64,000 nt of DNA from Gemmatimonadota bacterium. Its GTDB lineage: Bacteria > Latescibacterota > UBA2968 > UBA8231. The stretch lies in the NCBI GenBank assembly GCA_009841115.1, contig VXML01000030.1, positions 126,438 through 190,437 on the forward strand, given 5' to 3'. Shown in pieces: positions 18,162-26,429 of this stretch. Each line of letters starts with the position of its first letter. Position 1 is the stretch's first letter. Under the pieces are notes generated by a model that searched no databases, had not been told where the DNA came from, and was given only the letters and a program-made list of their open reading frames with translations. Made by a program: the position numbers and the translations under genes.

Positions 18162-20765
18162 ATGACTCGATCATTGATCCTAGCTGTGCTGATCGCCGGT
18201 ACTGCGTTTGCCCAATCGGGCTACCGGATCAGTGCGGATCAAGTGGTGGTTGACAGTCGTGCGCACTGGCAAAGCTGGAACTTTCCGCCGGGGGTACTGG
18301 ACTTGGGCAGCAGTGGGACGGTGCAACCTCGGAGCCTGCGGCGCGATATCAACGCCGTCGGCGACATTGTCGCCAACTTGCGTGCCCGTCCGCCGGATGG
18401 CCTGAAGAAAGATCCCGAAGACATCGTCCTCGCCGATGCCATCTTAGGGGGTGCTCGCTCCAATGTCGCGGGTGTGGAAAACCTGTTTGACGGGGATATG
18501 ACGACCTATTGGGAGCCGGATCCACCCACCGAGGAGTTGGATCTGAGCACGCAGTGGTGGTTTATCGTCGATTTAGGTCGGTTGGTGATGGCCAAGAAGC
18601 TGGTGCTCAAGTTCGTTGACGAGGAGTTGGGCGATCCCTTCTTGCAGTTCGACCTGTTGGCTTCGCAGGGCAACATTCCCAAGGGCAACCAGCGTTCGCC
18701 TACGCCCGAGTTTACGACCATTCTGCGCACGCTAAAGCCCAACAAGGAGCAGCGGGTGTTCGAGTTGGTCACCAACTCGGAGCCGACCTTTGCCGGCACG
18801 GGGATGCGCTTTGTGCAGATCATTATTACCGGCAGTGACTTTGATCGTGGGCGGGAGGTGAGTCCGGCACAATACGAGGCTCTGTCGGCGAGCGATCAGG
18901 GAGCTATTGAGTTCTACAAGCGGCAGGCTGATGGTAGTGAGACGGTAGTAGCGCCGGAGATATACGAGTTACTAACGGCCGCGCAGCAGGGACCGATCCG
19001 CTACTTCCAGCGGGAGCGTCCTCGGTTGGCCGAATTGGAGGTTTGGACTGAAGGCGACGAGATTCTGACGGGGGCGTTGGCTCGGGGTGGATATGGCACG
19101 GCGACGCAGACAGCGGCGATCAACAACCTGATTGACGGCCAGATCGAGAGCAAGGTACAGTTTCTGTATTCCTTTGGGCGCGGCTCGTTCAAAGATCCGG
19201 AGGGCATTCTCTTTTTTGACTTGGGTGCCTTTTACTGGATTGACGCGTTTCGTCTAGCGTACGGCGGCTCGACGTTTAGGGACTACCGGCTCGACTTTTC
19301 CGACGGCAGTCTAGAAGCGGACGGTACCCTCAAGTGGATCACCGGGGGGACGCGCGTACCGACTCAGGACGTCACGGCCTCTGCTGGTCGCGTGACGAAC
19401 CTCGGCTTCGGAGTGTACGAAGGCAACGATTTCGAGCGGGTTAAGGCGCGATTTTTCCGCTTTGTATGGGAGCAGTATGAAAGCGCCACGGCCCGTGGTG
19501 GAGCCACTGGACAGCCAGCGGAATTGCAGCTTTACGGCCAGGGGTATCACCCAGAGGTGGCGCTGACCTCCAATCTGATCCGCTTGGGCGGCAGCCGCAA
19601 CCTGCTGTCGATTGAGTGGGACGCCGATACGCCGCCGGGCACCAGTGTCGTGTTGCAGACCCGCACCGGCAACGAACTCGACGAGGTGCTGCGCTACTTC
19701 AAAAAAGACGGTACTGAAGTCACCGAGGCCGAATACAACAAGCTGCTGTCGATTTTTCGCGGCGATACCATTGGCGAGGAGGTGGCTGGCGCAGATTGGA
19801 GCGACTGGAGTGCGCCTTACGAAGACGCCAGTGGCAGCCCGATTACCTCGCCCTCGCCACGGGCGTATTTGGAGGTGCGGGCGGTGCTGCGGTCGGACAC
19901 GCCCGATTACAGTGCGACGCTGCGGTCGATTCGCTTGAATTTTACCAATCCGGTTGCGCAGGGGCTGTCGGGCGAAGTGACTCCATTTGCAGTGGAGCAG
20001 TTGGGGCAGCCGCAGCAGTTTTCGCTCTACGTGCGTCCCCAGTTTGCCGCAGGCGATCCGGGGTTTGATCAGTTGTTGGTGGTAGCTCCGTCGGATATGC
20101 GTTTGGCGTTTGAGGGGGTGTATGGCGGTCCAGCGGTGGCTTTGGCCACTGACGTAGGCACCGATTGGGCGTTGGACGGAGCGGAGGTTGTGCCCACGGC
20201 TGGTGATAGTTTGCAGGTAGCGTTTTCGGCGATAAGCCCCTCTTCGGGGGTTGAGGTGGTGCGGTTGGACTTTTCGACAGCCTTGTTTTCGACGGGAGCG
20301 GTATTGCAGGCATCGTTGCAGCACAGTGCAGAGGGAGAAGGGGGCTGGCAGCGGGTGGATCCGGGTGAGGCAGTGGAAGCTATTGTTAGTAACACGACGA
20401 CGCTGGTGGGGGCGGTGCAGGAGGGTGCCTTGGTACAGGCGGTGGCAGTGGAGCCGCACGTGGTTACGCCCAACGGCGACGGGATCAACGACGAGATAGG
20501 GTTTCACTTCCAGGTGGTCAAGGTGGGTGATGGTAGTCCGGTGGAGGTGTTGATCCACGACATGCGGGGGCGGCGAGTGCGGCGTTTGGTTGAGCAGCGT
20601 CCGGCGAGTACGGGAATCTACGGGATGGAGTGGGACGGCCGGGATGAGCAGGGAGCGGTAGTGCCCCCGGGAGTCTATTTGGCGCGAGTGCGCGTCGATA
20701 CCGACACCAAGGGTGCCCGTATTGGACGCGCTGAAGTACTGCGCACCATCGCTGTTGCCTACTAG
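18162..20765 (+). CDS. Family B secreted protein (B3)
   Basis: This is an 867-residue tandem copy of B2. The start at ATG 18162 has GAGGGG 8 bases upstream and gives the signal peptide MTRSLILAVLIAGTAFAQ; the open frame continues upstream into B2. Module order matches B2. Differences concentrate in the loop after LKW (19338-19409) and in the C-terminal domain (VVTPNGDGINDEIGFHF, HDMRGRRVRRLVEQ), which is more diverged than the rest. It ends in IAVAY. The contrast between identical and diverged stretches suggests recent duplication followed by patchy conversion or selection. Confidence 0.75.
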   Translation: MTRSLILAVLIAGTAFAQSGYRISADQVVVDSRAHWQSWNFPPGVLDLGSSGTVQPRSLRRDINAVGDIVANLRARPPDGLKKDPEDIVLADAILGGARSNVAGVENLFDGDMTTYWEPDPPTEELDLSTQWWFIVDLGRLVMAKKLVLKFVDEELGDPFLQFDLLASQGNIPKGNQRSPTPEFTTILRTLKPNKEQRVFELVTNSEPTFAGTGMRFVQIIITGSDFDRGREVSPAQYEALSASDQGAIEFYKRQADGSETVVAPEIYELLTAAQQGPIRYFQRERPRLAELEVWTEGDEILTGALARGGYGTATQTAAINNLIDGQIESKVQFLYSFGRGSFKDPEGILFFDLGAFYWIDAFRLAYGGSTFRDYRLDFSDGSLEADGTLKWITGGTRVPTQDVTASAGRVTNLGFGVYEGNDFERVKARFFRFVWEQYESATARGGATGQPAELQLYGQGYHPEVALTSNLIRLGGSRNLLSIEWDADTPPGTSVVLQTRTGNELDEVLRYFKKDGTEVTEAEYNKLLSIFRGDTIGEEVAGADWSDWSAPYEDASGSPITSPSPRAYLEVRAVLRSDTPDYSATLRSIRLNFTNPVAQGLSGEVTPFAVEQLGQPQQFSLYVRPQFAAGDPGFDQLLVVAPSDMRLAFEGVYGGPAVALATDVGTDWALDGAEVVPTAGDSLQVAFSAISPSSGVEVVRLDFSTALFSTGAVLQASLQHSAEGEGGWQRVDPGEAVEAIVSNTTTLVGAVQEGALVQAVAVEPHVVTPNGDGINDEIGFHFQVVKVGDGSPVEVLIHDMRGRRVRRLVEQRPASTGIYGMEWDGRDEQGAVVPPGVYLARVRVDTDTKGARIGRAEVLRTIAVAY

Positions 20766-20791
20766 CACTTTTCCCCAGCGGAGGGAATACT

Positions 20792-22753
20792 ATGCGGGTG
20801 TCGCTGGTTCTGCTGGCCCTTGGTTTCCTCTGGAGCCAAGCGTCGGCGTTGACGATTTATCGGATCGGTGGCCAGAGTCTGCCACCACCCGAACTGGACG
20901 CACCCTACGAATTCGTGTCGTTGGCTTGGGCCGATGCCGACGAAGCCCGCGATGGCCAGATCAAGTTGGTCGAAGTAGAAGCCGACTTCATCCATCCCCA
21001 GCGTCTAGACCCCACCGTCAACATCGCGCCGCAGATCTACGAATTGGACGGCGGCACTGTGTTCGTCATGCACTCGCATACTGGCTGGACCGAGAACTTA
21101 GAGGACGATGATCGCTTCATTTTCGATGGCGATCCCGAAACGGTCTATCTGGGCGACGGCCATTGGCCGTGGGGATCTATTTACTTTGGTGGACGCTCCC
21201 TCGATGAGAGTTGGGGCAAGGGACGATGGATCTACACCAAGGTCTGGATCTTCGACCTTGGCGGCCTATTCAATCTTCAGCGCATTCGCTTCTTCCCCCG
21301 CGAAAAGTTCATCAACGAGCGCTTCGTCCAGCGATTCAGAGTCGGCACCAGCGATGGCGATCCCCTCAAGGACGGCACCCGCGATCACGCGATCACGCAT
21401 CGGGGCTTTTTTTTCGACTTTGACCTCGCCTATGACATCAAGGAAAACTCGAGCGGAGTGATGGAACTGGCGATGCCTGCCGAGCCGGTTCAGCGTCTGC
21501 TGCTTGATGCCCCGGAAAATTCGAGCGGGATCTGGGAGCTAGCCGAATTCGAGATATACGGGTTTGGCTTCGCAAACGAAGCCACCTACCGCTCGAACAT
21601 CATCGACCTCGGCGAGGCAGTTGCACTGGGTCCTATAACTTGGTCGGGACGGCAGGACCCGGAGGCTGTCGTCGAACTGCGGACGCGCAGCGGTGACAGC
21701 GCCGAACCGAACAACTATTGGCGCTTCACGTTTAGGGGCGACGAGAAGTCACTCTTCGACCAGCAAGGGAAGCCCCTCACCCGGCAGAGTTACGCCAAAC
21801 TCAACAAGGGAGAGAAGGCCGGGATTACCTATGATACCCGCAACTGGGACTCGTGGAGTCCGGCCTACGACTTCAGCGCTGGGGTGGGAGATATACAGGC
21901 GAACAAACCGCGTCGCTACGTACAGTTCAGCGCCGACTTCTACTCAGGCCGCGAACAAGGCAGTCAACTCGACTACGTGCAGTTTGCGGTGTCGGACCCG
22001 CCGATTGCGACCCAAGCTCTAGCGGAAATCACGCCGGGCGCGGTGAGGGCGGGCGAGCCTGCGGCATTTACCTATGTGTTGACCCCAGTGTTTAGCCCCC
22101 GAGATTTGGGCTTTGATTCGATTGAGATCGATACTCCGAGCCTGCCCGGCGGGGTGGATGCGGTGCGGATCAGCGGCGAGGAGGTAGGTTTTGAGATCCG
22201 ACGGCTGGACGAGCGAGGCTTTGAATTGGGGATTCCCCGGATCGACGCGACGCGAACCGGCGAGCGGATCGAGGTCGATTTTCGCGCCGAAGTCTTCCAG
22301 TTTGGGACGCTTTTTGCCGGGCGAATTTTCGACAGCGAGAAACCACATGAGGTGCGGCAGGCGCTGACGGCCGGTGATGCGGACCCGCTCATAGAGAGCG
22401 ATCGCTTGAGCGTAGATATTCTGGATTTGGCCCAAAAGAGCATCAAGGGGTTGCTCGTGCAGGCCGGCGTTTTTACCCCCAACGGCGACGGGATTAACGA
22501 TGTGGTCGTGATCGAGTGCGATTTGCTGAACGTAGAGGCCGCACCCGTGGCGATCCAGATATTCGATTTGGCGGGGCGCGAGATCAGCCAGATCGACGGC
22601 GGTGAGCAGGTCAGCGGGCGGTTCACTGCGGCGTGGGACGGGCGCGATGTCGATGGGCGACTCGCGCCGCCGGGAACGTATCTGCTGCAGCTCATCGTAG
22701 AGACGGACGAAGGGGTCGATCGGGCACAACGAGTTGTCGGCATGGCTTATTAA
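20792..22753 (+). CDS. Family A secreted discoidin-like protein with PNGDGIND domain (A3)
   Basis: This is a 653-residue protein starting at ATG 20792 with GGAGGG upstream. The signal peptide ends in SQASA and the mature chain begins LTIYRIGGQSLPPPEL. It carries PQRLDPTVNIAPQIY and a discoidin-like block (FDGDPETVYLGDGHW, VWIFDLGGLFNLQRIRFFPR, WELAEFEIYGFGF). It also has YWRFTFRGDEKSLFD, and ends with FTPNGDGINDVVVIECDLL and VVGMAY. It is the most diverged A member and has a small insertion (GSIYFGGRSLDES) in the discoidin-like domain. It closes the first part of the array; a palindrome and then the catabolic operon follow. Confidence 0.75.
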   Translation: MRVSLVLLALGFLWSQASALTIYRIGGQSLPPPELDAPYEFVSLAWADADEARDGQIKLVEVEADFIHPQRLDPTVNIAPQIYELDGGTVFVMHSHTGWTENLEDDDRFIFDGDPETVYLGDGHWPWGSIYFGGRSLDESWGKGRWIYTKVWIFDLGGLFNLQRIRFFPREKFINERFVQRFRVGTSDGDPLKDGTRDHAITHRGFFFDFDLAYDIKENSSGVMELAMPAEPVQRLLLDAPENSSGIWELAEFEIYGFGFANEATYRSNIIDLGEAVALGPITWSGRQDPEAVVELRTRSGDSAEPNNYWRFTFRGDEKSLFDQQGKPLTRQSYAKLNKGEKAGITYDTRNWDSWSPAYDFSAGVGDIQANKPRRYVQFSADFYSGREQGSQLDYVQFAVSDPPIATQALAEITPGAVRAGEPAAFTYVLTPVFSPRDLGFDSIEIDTPSLPGGVDAVRISGEEVGFEIRRLDERGFELGIPRIDATRTGERIEVDFRAEVFQFGTLFAGRIFDSEKPHEVRQALTAGDADPLIESDRLSVDILDLAQKSIKGLLVQAGVFTPNGDGINDVVVIECDLLNVEAAPVAIQIFDLAGREISQIDGGEQVSGRFTAAWDGRDVDGRLAPPGTYLLQLIVETDEGVDRAQRVVGMAY

Positions 22754-22771
22754 CTGATGTTACGCACCCGG

Positions 22772-22800
22772 GTAGGGGGCGGTTTCAAACCGCCCCCTAC
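22772..22800. repeat. 29-bp near-perfect palindrome (REP-like or terminator-like)
   Basis: A 14-base arm, GTAGGGGGCGGTTT (22772-22785), and its exact reverse complement (22787-22800) are separated by one base. A transcript would fold into a very stable hairpin about 20 bases after the A3 stop. No T tract follows, so it is not a standard intrinsic terminator. It may be a dispersed palindromic unit or a block to read-through or RNA decay. The remaining 22754-22955 has no gene. Confidence 0.7.
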
Positions 22801-22955
22801 GGCTGTATTTGTGATCGCGCCGGTACTGGGAGGATGGTGGAGATCGTCGATTGGGGCGTTGCGGCTTTTGGCAGGGCCAAACGACGGCGACACGTGGACG
22901 CCTATAAGATCGTCCAAGAGCAAACGAAGTTGACTATTAATCAGGGAGTCTATCT

Positions 22956-23924
22956 ATGAGCAGGCCCGTATGTTTGGTCTCTGGTTCGAGCAGTGGAATT
23001 GGCACGGCTGTTGTGGCCGCCTTTGCCGCCAATGGCTACGACGTGGTGGTACACTACAATTCCGGCAGCGATCCCTCCGACCCCCGCGCGCACAAAAGCT
23101 CCGGCGAGGAGCGGGCGGCCGCGGTGGCCAACAAACTGCGGACAGAGCACGGGGTGGAGGCACTGAGCTTGGGTGCTGATTTGAGCCAGCCCGAAGCCCC
23201 TTTCGACCTAGTGGATCGGGCCTACGCGCATTTCGGCCGTCTCGACACTGTGGTCAGCAACAGCGGCGTGACCAACTACGTGCGCGGCGCAGACGGGCAG
23301 ATTGTGCGCTACCGCTTCACCGAGACGCCAGTCGATCACCTTGAACAGGAGTTGGACCGGGTCCTCAGCGTCAATCTCAAAGGGGCCTACCGCCTGTGTC
23401 AGCGCGCGCTCAAACGCATGATCGAGCAGGCCGAAAACGAGCGGCGCGCCGGGCAAGAAGTCCCGCACCGCAGCTTTCTGTTTATCGCTACGGTATCGGA
23501 TGTGGCACCCGACAGTACGCGCATCCCCTACGGGGTGAGCAAGGCCGGGCTCAACCACGTGGTCCTAGGGGCCGCCTTTGATGCGGGACAGCACAATATT
23601 ACCGTCAACGCCTTGCGTCCAGGGGTGGTGGAGACGCCGCTGACGTCGCGTCCTTCTGGCATCGTCGATCCGGAGACCGACCAGCAGTATACGGTGGCCG
23701 AAACCTACGGTCTGATGGCCGAGGGGGGCTCGCAGGCGCTGCCGCGCATCGGCCAGCCCGAAGATATCGCCTTCGCCGCCTTTGCCTTCACCCAGATCCC
23801 CTATATGACCGGTCAGTTGATCGCGGTGGACGGGGGATTCACGTTGGTCAATGGCTTTCCCAACCGCGAACTGTTCCTGCAGGAAGGCATGCGGCGACGA
23901 CAGGAGAGCAAACAAGGAGATTGA
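22956..23924 (+). CDS. SDR family NAD(P)-dependent oxidoreductase
   Basis: This 322-residue classical short-chain dehydrogenase starts at ATG 22956. It has the cofactor motif SGSSSGIG at the N-terminus, a central VVSNSGV (NNAG-equivalent), and the catalytic pair Ser (ATVSD) and Tyr-Lys (PYGVSKAGL). The C-terminal signature is TGQLIAVDGGF. It is longer than the usual 250 residues because of inserts after strand 2 (GSDPSDPRAHKSSGEE) and before the active site. It is cytoplasmic and probably oxidises or reduces a hydroxyl on a sugar, cyclitol or similar polyol. It is the first gene of a five-gene operon; the next gene begins 1 base after its stop. Confidence 0.88.
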   Translation: MSRPVCLVSGSSSGIGTAVVAAFAANGYDVVVHYNSGSDPSDPRAHKSSGEERAAAVANKLRTEHGVEALSLGADLSQPEAPFDLVDRAYAHFGRLDTVVSNSGVTNYVRGADGQIVRYRFTETPVDHLEQELDRVLSVNLKGAYRLCQRALKRMIEQAENERRAGQEVPHRSFLFIATVSDVAPDSTRIPYGVSKAGLNHVVLGAAFDAGQHNITVNALRPGVVETPLTSRPSGIVDPETDQQYTVAETYGLMAEGGSQALPRIGQPEDIAFAAFAFTQIPYMTGQLIAVDGGFTLVNGFPNRELFLQEGMRRRQESKQGD

Positions 23925-23925
23925 T

Positions 23926-24309
23926 ATGGCCCATGACGAAGCAGCAGCGGTAATCGCGGCGGCGCAAATCGCCACTGCCGCGTATTGCGCTGGCGATGTA
24001 GATGCCTTTTTGCCGTATATCCACCCCCAACGCACGACCTTTGGACCCGACGGCAGTCGTCTGGCGGCTTTCGATGCCAAAGCGCTGCGGGACGGCATGG
24101 CCGCAGGTCGCGTCCAGGCGCAGGTGGAATGGCGGGATCTCCAAGCCACCGTACACGGCGATGTCGCGGTCAGTACGGGCTATCTGGTCGGCACTTGGAC
24201 CATCGGCGACAGCGTCGAGGAAGGTACCTGGCGCGAAACCATCGTCTGGCTCAAGCAGGACCAGCGCTGGCAGGTTTCCCATTTGCACGTATCCGCGTGT
24301 CTGGCCTGA
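23926..24309 (+). CDS. SnoaL/NTF2-like small protein
   Basis: This is a 127-residue protein starting at ATG 23926, with AGGAG about 7 bases upstream; the longer frame reaching back to 23851 overlaps the SDR gene and is not needed. The pattern fits the NTF2-like cone fold. An N-terminal helix pair (AAAQIATAAYCAGDVDAFLPYIHP) is followed by strands such as DVAVSTGYLVGTW, WRETIVWLKQDQRWQVSHLHVS. Members include ketosteroid isomerase-like enzymes, SnoaL cyclases and DUF4440 proteins of unknown activity. In this operon it may isomerise or dehydrate the product of the SDR or Gfo/Idh enzymes; that is inference. Confidence 0.75.
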   Translation: MAHDEAAAVIAAAQIATAAYCAGDVDAFLPYIHPQRTTFGPDGSRLAAFDAKALRDGMAAGRVQAQVEWRDLQATVHGDVAVSTGYLVGTWTIGDSVEEGTWRETIVWLKQDQRWQVSHLHVSACLA

Positions 24310-24342
24310 GAAGGCTGAACCAAGAAGCGAACGGAGGTCAAA

Positions 24343-25125
24343 ATGAGCGCAGGGCGGTCGTTTCATCTAGGGTATTCCACGATCACTTGGGGCCCCACGC
24401 CGGATTTGGACAAGGTGTTTGGTACCATCGCCGACGCCGGCTGGGAGGGGGTGGAGTTCATCAGCGTTTCGATGGACTGGCTGGGCACGCCCCGAAGGCT
24501 GCGTGGCTTGCTCGATCAGCACGGGTTGCCGCCAGTGTGCCTGTTCGGCAGTGTGTCGCTGGCACCCGACGCCGAACAGGTGCTCGCTCGGCAGCGGCGC
24601 ATCATCGAGTACGCGGCTGAGTTGAGTTGCCCCAATTACTGCTTCCTCGGCGGCAATCGCGTGGCGCTACGCCAGCCCAACGACGACGAGTTTAAACGCT
24701 TGGCTGAGCAGGCGGAAACCCTCATCGATTACGCCGAGCCTCTGGGGGTGAAGGTGACCTACCACGCGCATCCGCGCTGCACGGTCGAAAGCGAAGAGGA
24801 GCAGGACAAGCTCCTCGCATACGCCGAGCGGCTGCAGATCTGCATGGATGTGTCGGTGGCGGCCTTTATGCAGGAAGACGCGGTCGCCCAGATCTTCAAA
24901 TACCGCGAGCGCATCGGCTACGTGCACATGAAGGACTGGACCCAGGGCAAGTTCTGCGTGATGGGGCAGGGCACGGTGGGGCTGGACTTCGCCGCGATTC
25001 GCGCGGCGCTTGAGGAGATCGGCTATCAGGGCTGGGTAATGGGTGAGCTGTCCAGCTATGCAGATACCGACGCGGATGAATCGTGTCGGGCCAATCGGGA
25101 ATTTCTACGCTCGGTGGGTTACTGA
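24343..25125 (+). CDS. Sugar phosphate isomerase/epimerase family protein (xylose isomerase-like TIM barrel)
   Basis: This is a 260-residue protein of the AP-endonuclease-2/xylose-isomerase-like TIM-barrel superfamily. It starts at ATG 24343 with GGAGG upstream. Barrel landmarks include LGYSTITWGP at strand 1, GWEGVEFIS at strand 2, VKVTYHAHPRCTVE with likely metal-binding His, LQICMDVSV with an Asp, IGYVHMKDW, and a terminal GWVMGELSSY with Glu. Relatives include inosose dehydratase (IolE), hydroxypyruvate isomerase and 3-keto-sugar epimerases. The neighbouring Gfo/Idh dehydrogenase makes a 3-keto sugar or inosose pathway plausible, but the substrate cannot be read from sequence. Confidence 0.85.
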   Translation: MSAGRSFHLGYSTITWGPTPDLDKVFGTIADAGWEGVEFISVSMDWLGTPRRLRGLLDQHGLPPVCLFGSVSLAPDAEQVLARQRRIIEYAAELSCPNYCFLGGNRVALRQPNDDEFKRLAEQAETLIDYAEPLGVKVTYHAHPRCTVESEEEQDKLLAYAERLQICMDVSVAAFMQEDAVAQIFKYRERIGYVHMKDWTQGKFCVMGQGTVGLDFAAIRAALEEIGYQGWVMGELSSYADTDADESCRANREFLRSVGY

Positions 25126-25146
25126 GCGTTATACAAGGAGCAGACA

Positions 25147-26394
25147 TTGAAAAAGATTCCACTTTGCTTGATCGGCTGCGGCGGTATGGGCCATCGCCAT
25201 ATCCTCGCCTACAAAGAACTGGAGAACAGCGGCATCGGTAATATCGAACTGATGGCCGTGTGCGACCTCAATCCCAAGAACGCGGATCTGGGCCGGCGGG
25301 AAGTAGAGCGCCTCTTCGGTCGCACGCCCTTGGTCTTCACCGATCTGGGCGAGGCTGTGTCGCACCCCGACATTGCGGCGGTGGATGTGGCCACTGATCC
25401 CGCGGTCCACCACCAAGTGGCAGTGCCAGCGCTGGAGGCCGGCAAGCATGTCTTGTGCGAAAAGCCGTTGGGCATCACCATTCGCGCCTGCGCGGCGATG
25501 ATCGCGGCGGCCGAAAAGAGTGGCGTGGTGCTGGCCACGGCTGAGAATTTGCGGCGCGACCCACCCAATAGATTGGCGCGCGCGATCCTCGACCACGGGC
25601 TTTTGGGCGACCCCTACCTGATGATCCACAACAGCCTAGGCGGCAACAATAAGATGGTCATCACCCCGTGGCGGCATCTGAAGGACAAAGGGGCGATCGG
25701 CCTAGATATGGCGGTGCATTTTACCGATATCGTGCAGTACTACATGGGTGCCTTCGATCAGATCTATGGCACTGGTTGGATCATCGAGCCGGTGCGCTAT
25801 AAGCCCGATGATTCCGGTCTCCAACTCGAGTCCTATGTCGAGCGGCTCAAGACCTTCCCCGATTCGATTGAAGCTACCGGCGAGGATTCGGTCTGCGCGA
25901 TGTACAAGATGAAATCCGGGGCCATGGTGCAGTTTACCTACGCGGCCGGCGGTCGCGGCAGCACCGGTTTTGAGCGCAGCGTGCACGGCCGCTTGGGGGC
26001 GTTGTATGCGCCTGGGGACCGCAATGGTCGGCCGGTGGTCCTGCGCTGCGAGGGCCAACAGTTTGAGGGCGCGGAGATTTTGCCGTTGTTGCCCGATTTT
26101 CAGATGAGCGAAATCACCGAGCGGCTTTTCGGCGCGAAGGTGGTGACCTACGAGCTGGACTTCCCGCCGATTGATGCCAAGCACATGGCCATCGAGATGC
26201 ACGACTTCGGCGAGGCGGTCCTCAAGGGCACCAAACCCGAGGTCGATGGACATCTGGGCATGACGGCGGTGGCGGCGATATACGGGGCCTACGAGTCGGC
26301 TCTCGCCGGCCGGGCCGTGACTATGGACGAAATCCTCTCGGGCCAAGTGCGGGCCTACCAACAAGAGATCGACGCGGCGCTCGGGCTGGACTGA
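25147..26394 (+). CDS. Gfo/Idh/MocA family oxidoreductase
   Basis: This is a 415-residue protein with a TTG start at 25147, supported by AAGGAG 6 bases upstream. The N-terminal Rossmann motif is IGCGGMGHRH, and the family signature CEKPLG lies near residue 100. The long C-terminal alpha/beta substrate domain contains LDMAVHFTDIVQYYMGA, in the active-site helix region. Members oxidise sugars, inositols or amino sugars with NAD(P). Length is slightly above the usual 330-390. It is the fourth gene of the operon; the neighbouring TIM-barrel protein is a typical partner in inositol and keto-sugar pathways. Confidence 0.88.
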   Translation: MKKIPLCLIGCGGMGHRHILAYKELENSGIGNIELMAVCDLNPKNADLGRREVERLFGRTPLVFTDLGEAVSHPDIAAVDVATDPAVHHQVAVPALEAGKHVLCEKPLGITIRACAAMIAAAEKSGVVLATAENLRRDPPNRLARAILDHGLLGDPYLMIHNSLGGNNKMVITPWRHLKDKGAIGLDMAVHFTDIVQYYMGAFDQIYGTGWIIEPVRYKPDDSGLQLESYVERLKTFPDSIEATGEDSVCAMYKMKSGAMVQFTYAAGGRGSTGFERSVHGRLGALYAPGDRNGRPVVLRCEGQQFEGAEILPLLPDFQMSEITERLFGAKVVTYELDFPPIDAKHMAIEMHDFGEAVLKGTKPEVDGHLGMTAVAAIYGAYESALAGRAVTMDEILSGQVRAYQQEIDAALGLD

Positions 26395-26429
26395 AGATTT
26401 AATTATACGGGGAGCAAGGAGACGCAACC

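Larger units (their letters stand above)
15536..20765 (+). repeat. Tandem gene duplication B2/B3 (about 2.6 kb unit)
   Basis: The two units start at 15536 and 18162. Long stretches are base-for-base identical or nearly so, for example about 15780-16040 against 18405-18665, and about 16370-16530 against 19000-19160. Even synonymous sites match there, so the copies are young or homogenised by gene conversion. B1 and B4 share the same protein order but are clearly older copies. Confidence 0.85.

Noticed and set aside
16349..20768. Antisense frames of 452 and 485 codons opposite B2 and B3
   Set aside because: Both appear at equivalent positions in the duplicated genes, have no signal, motif or ribosome site, and oppose clearly coding strands.
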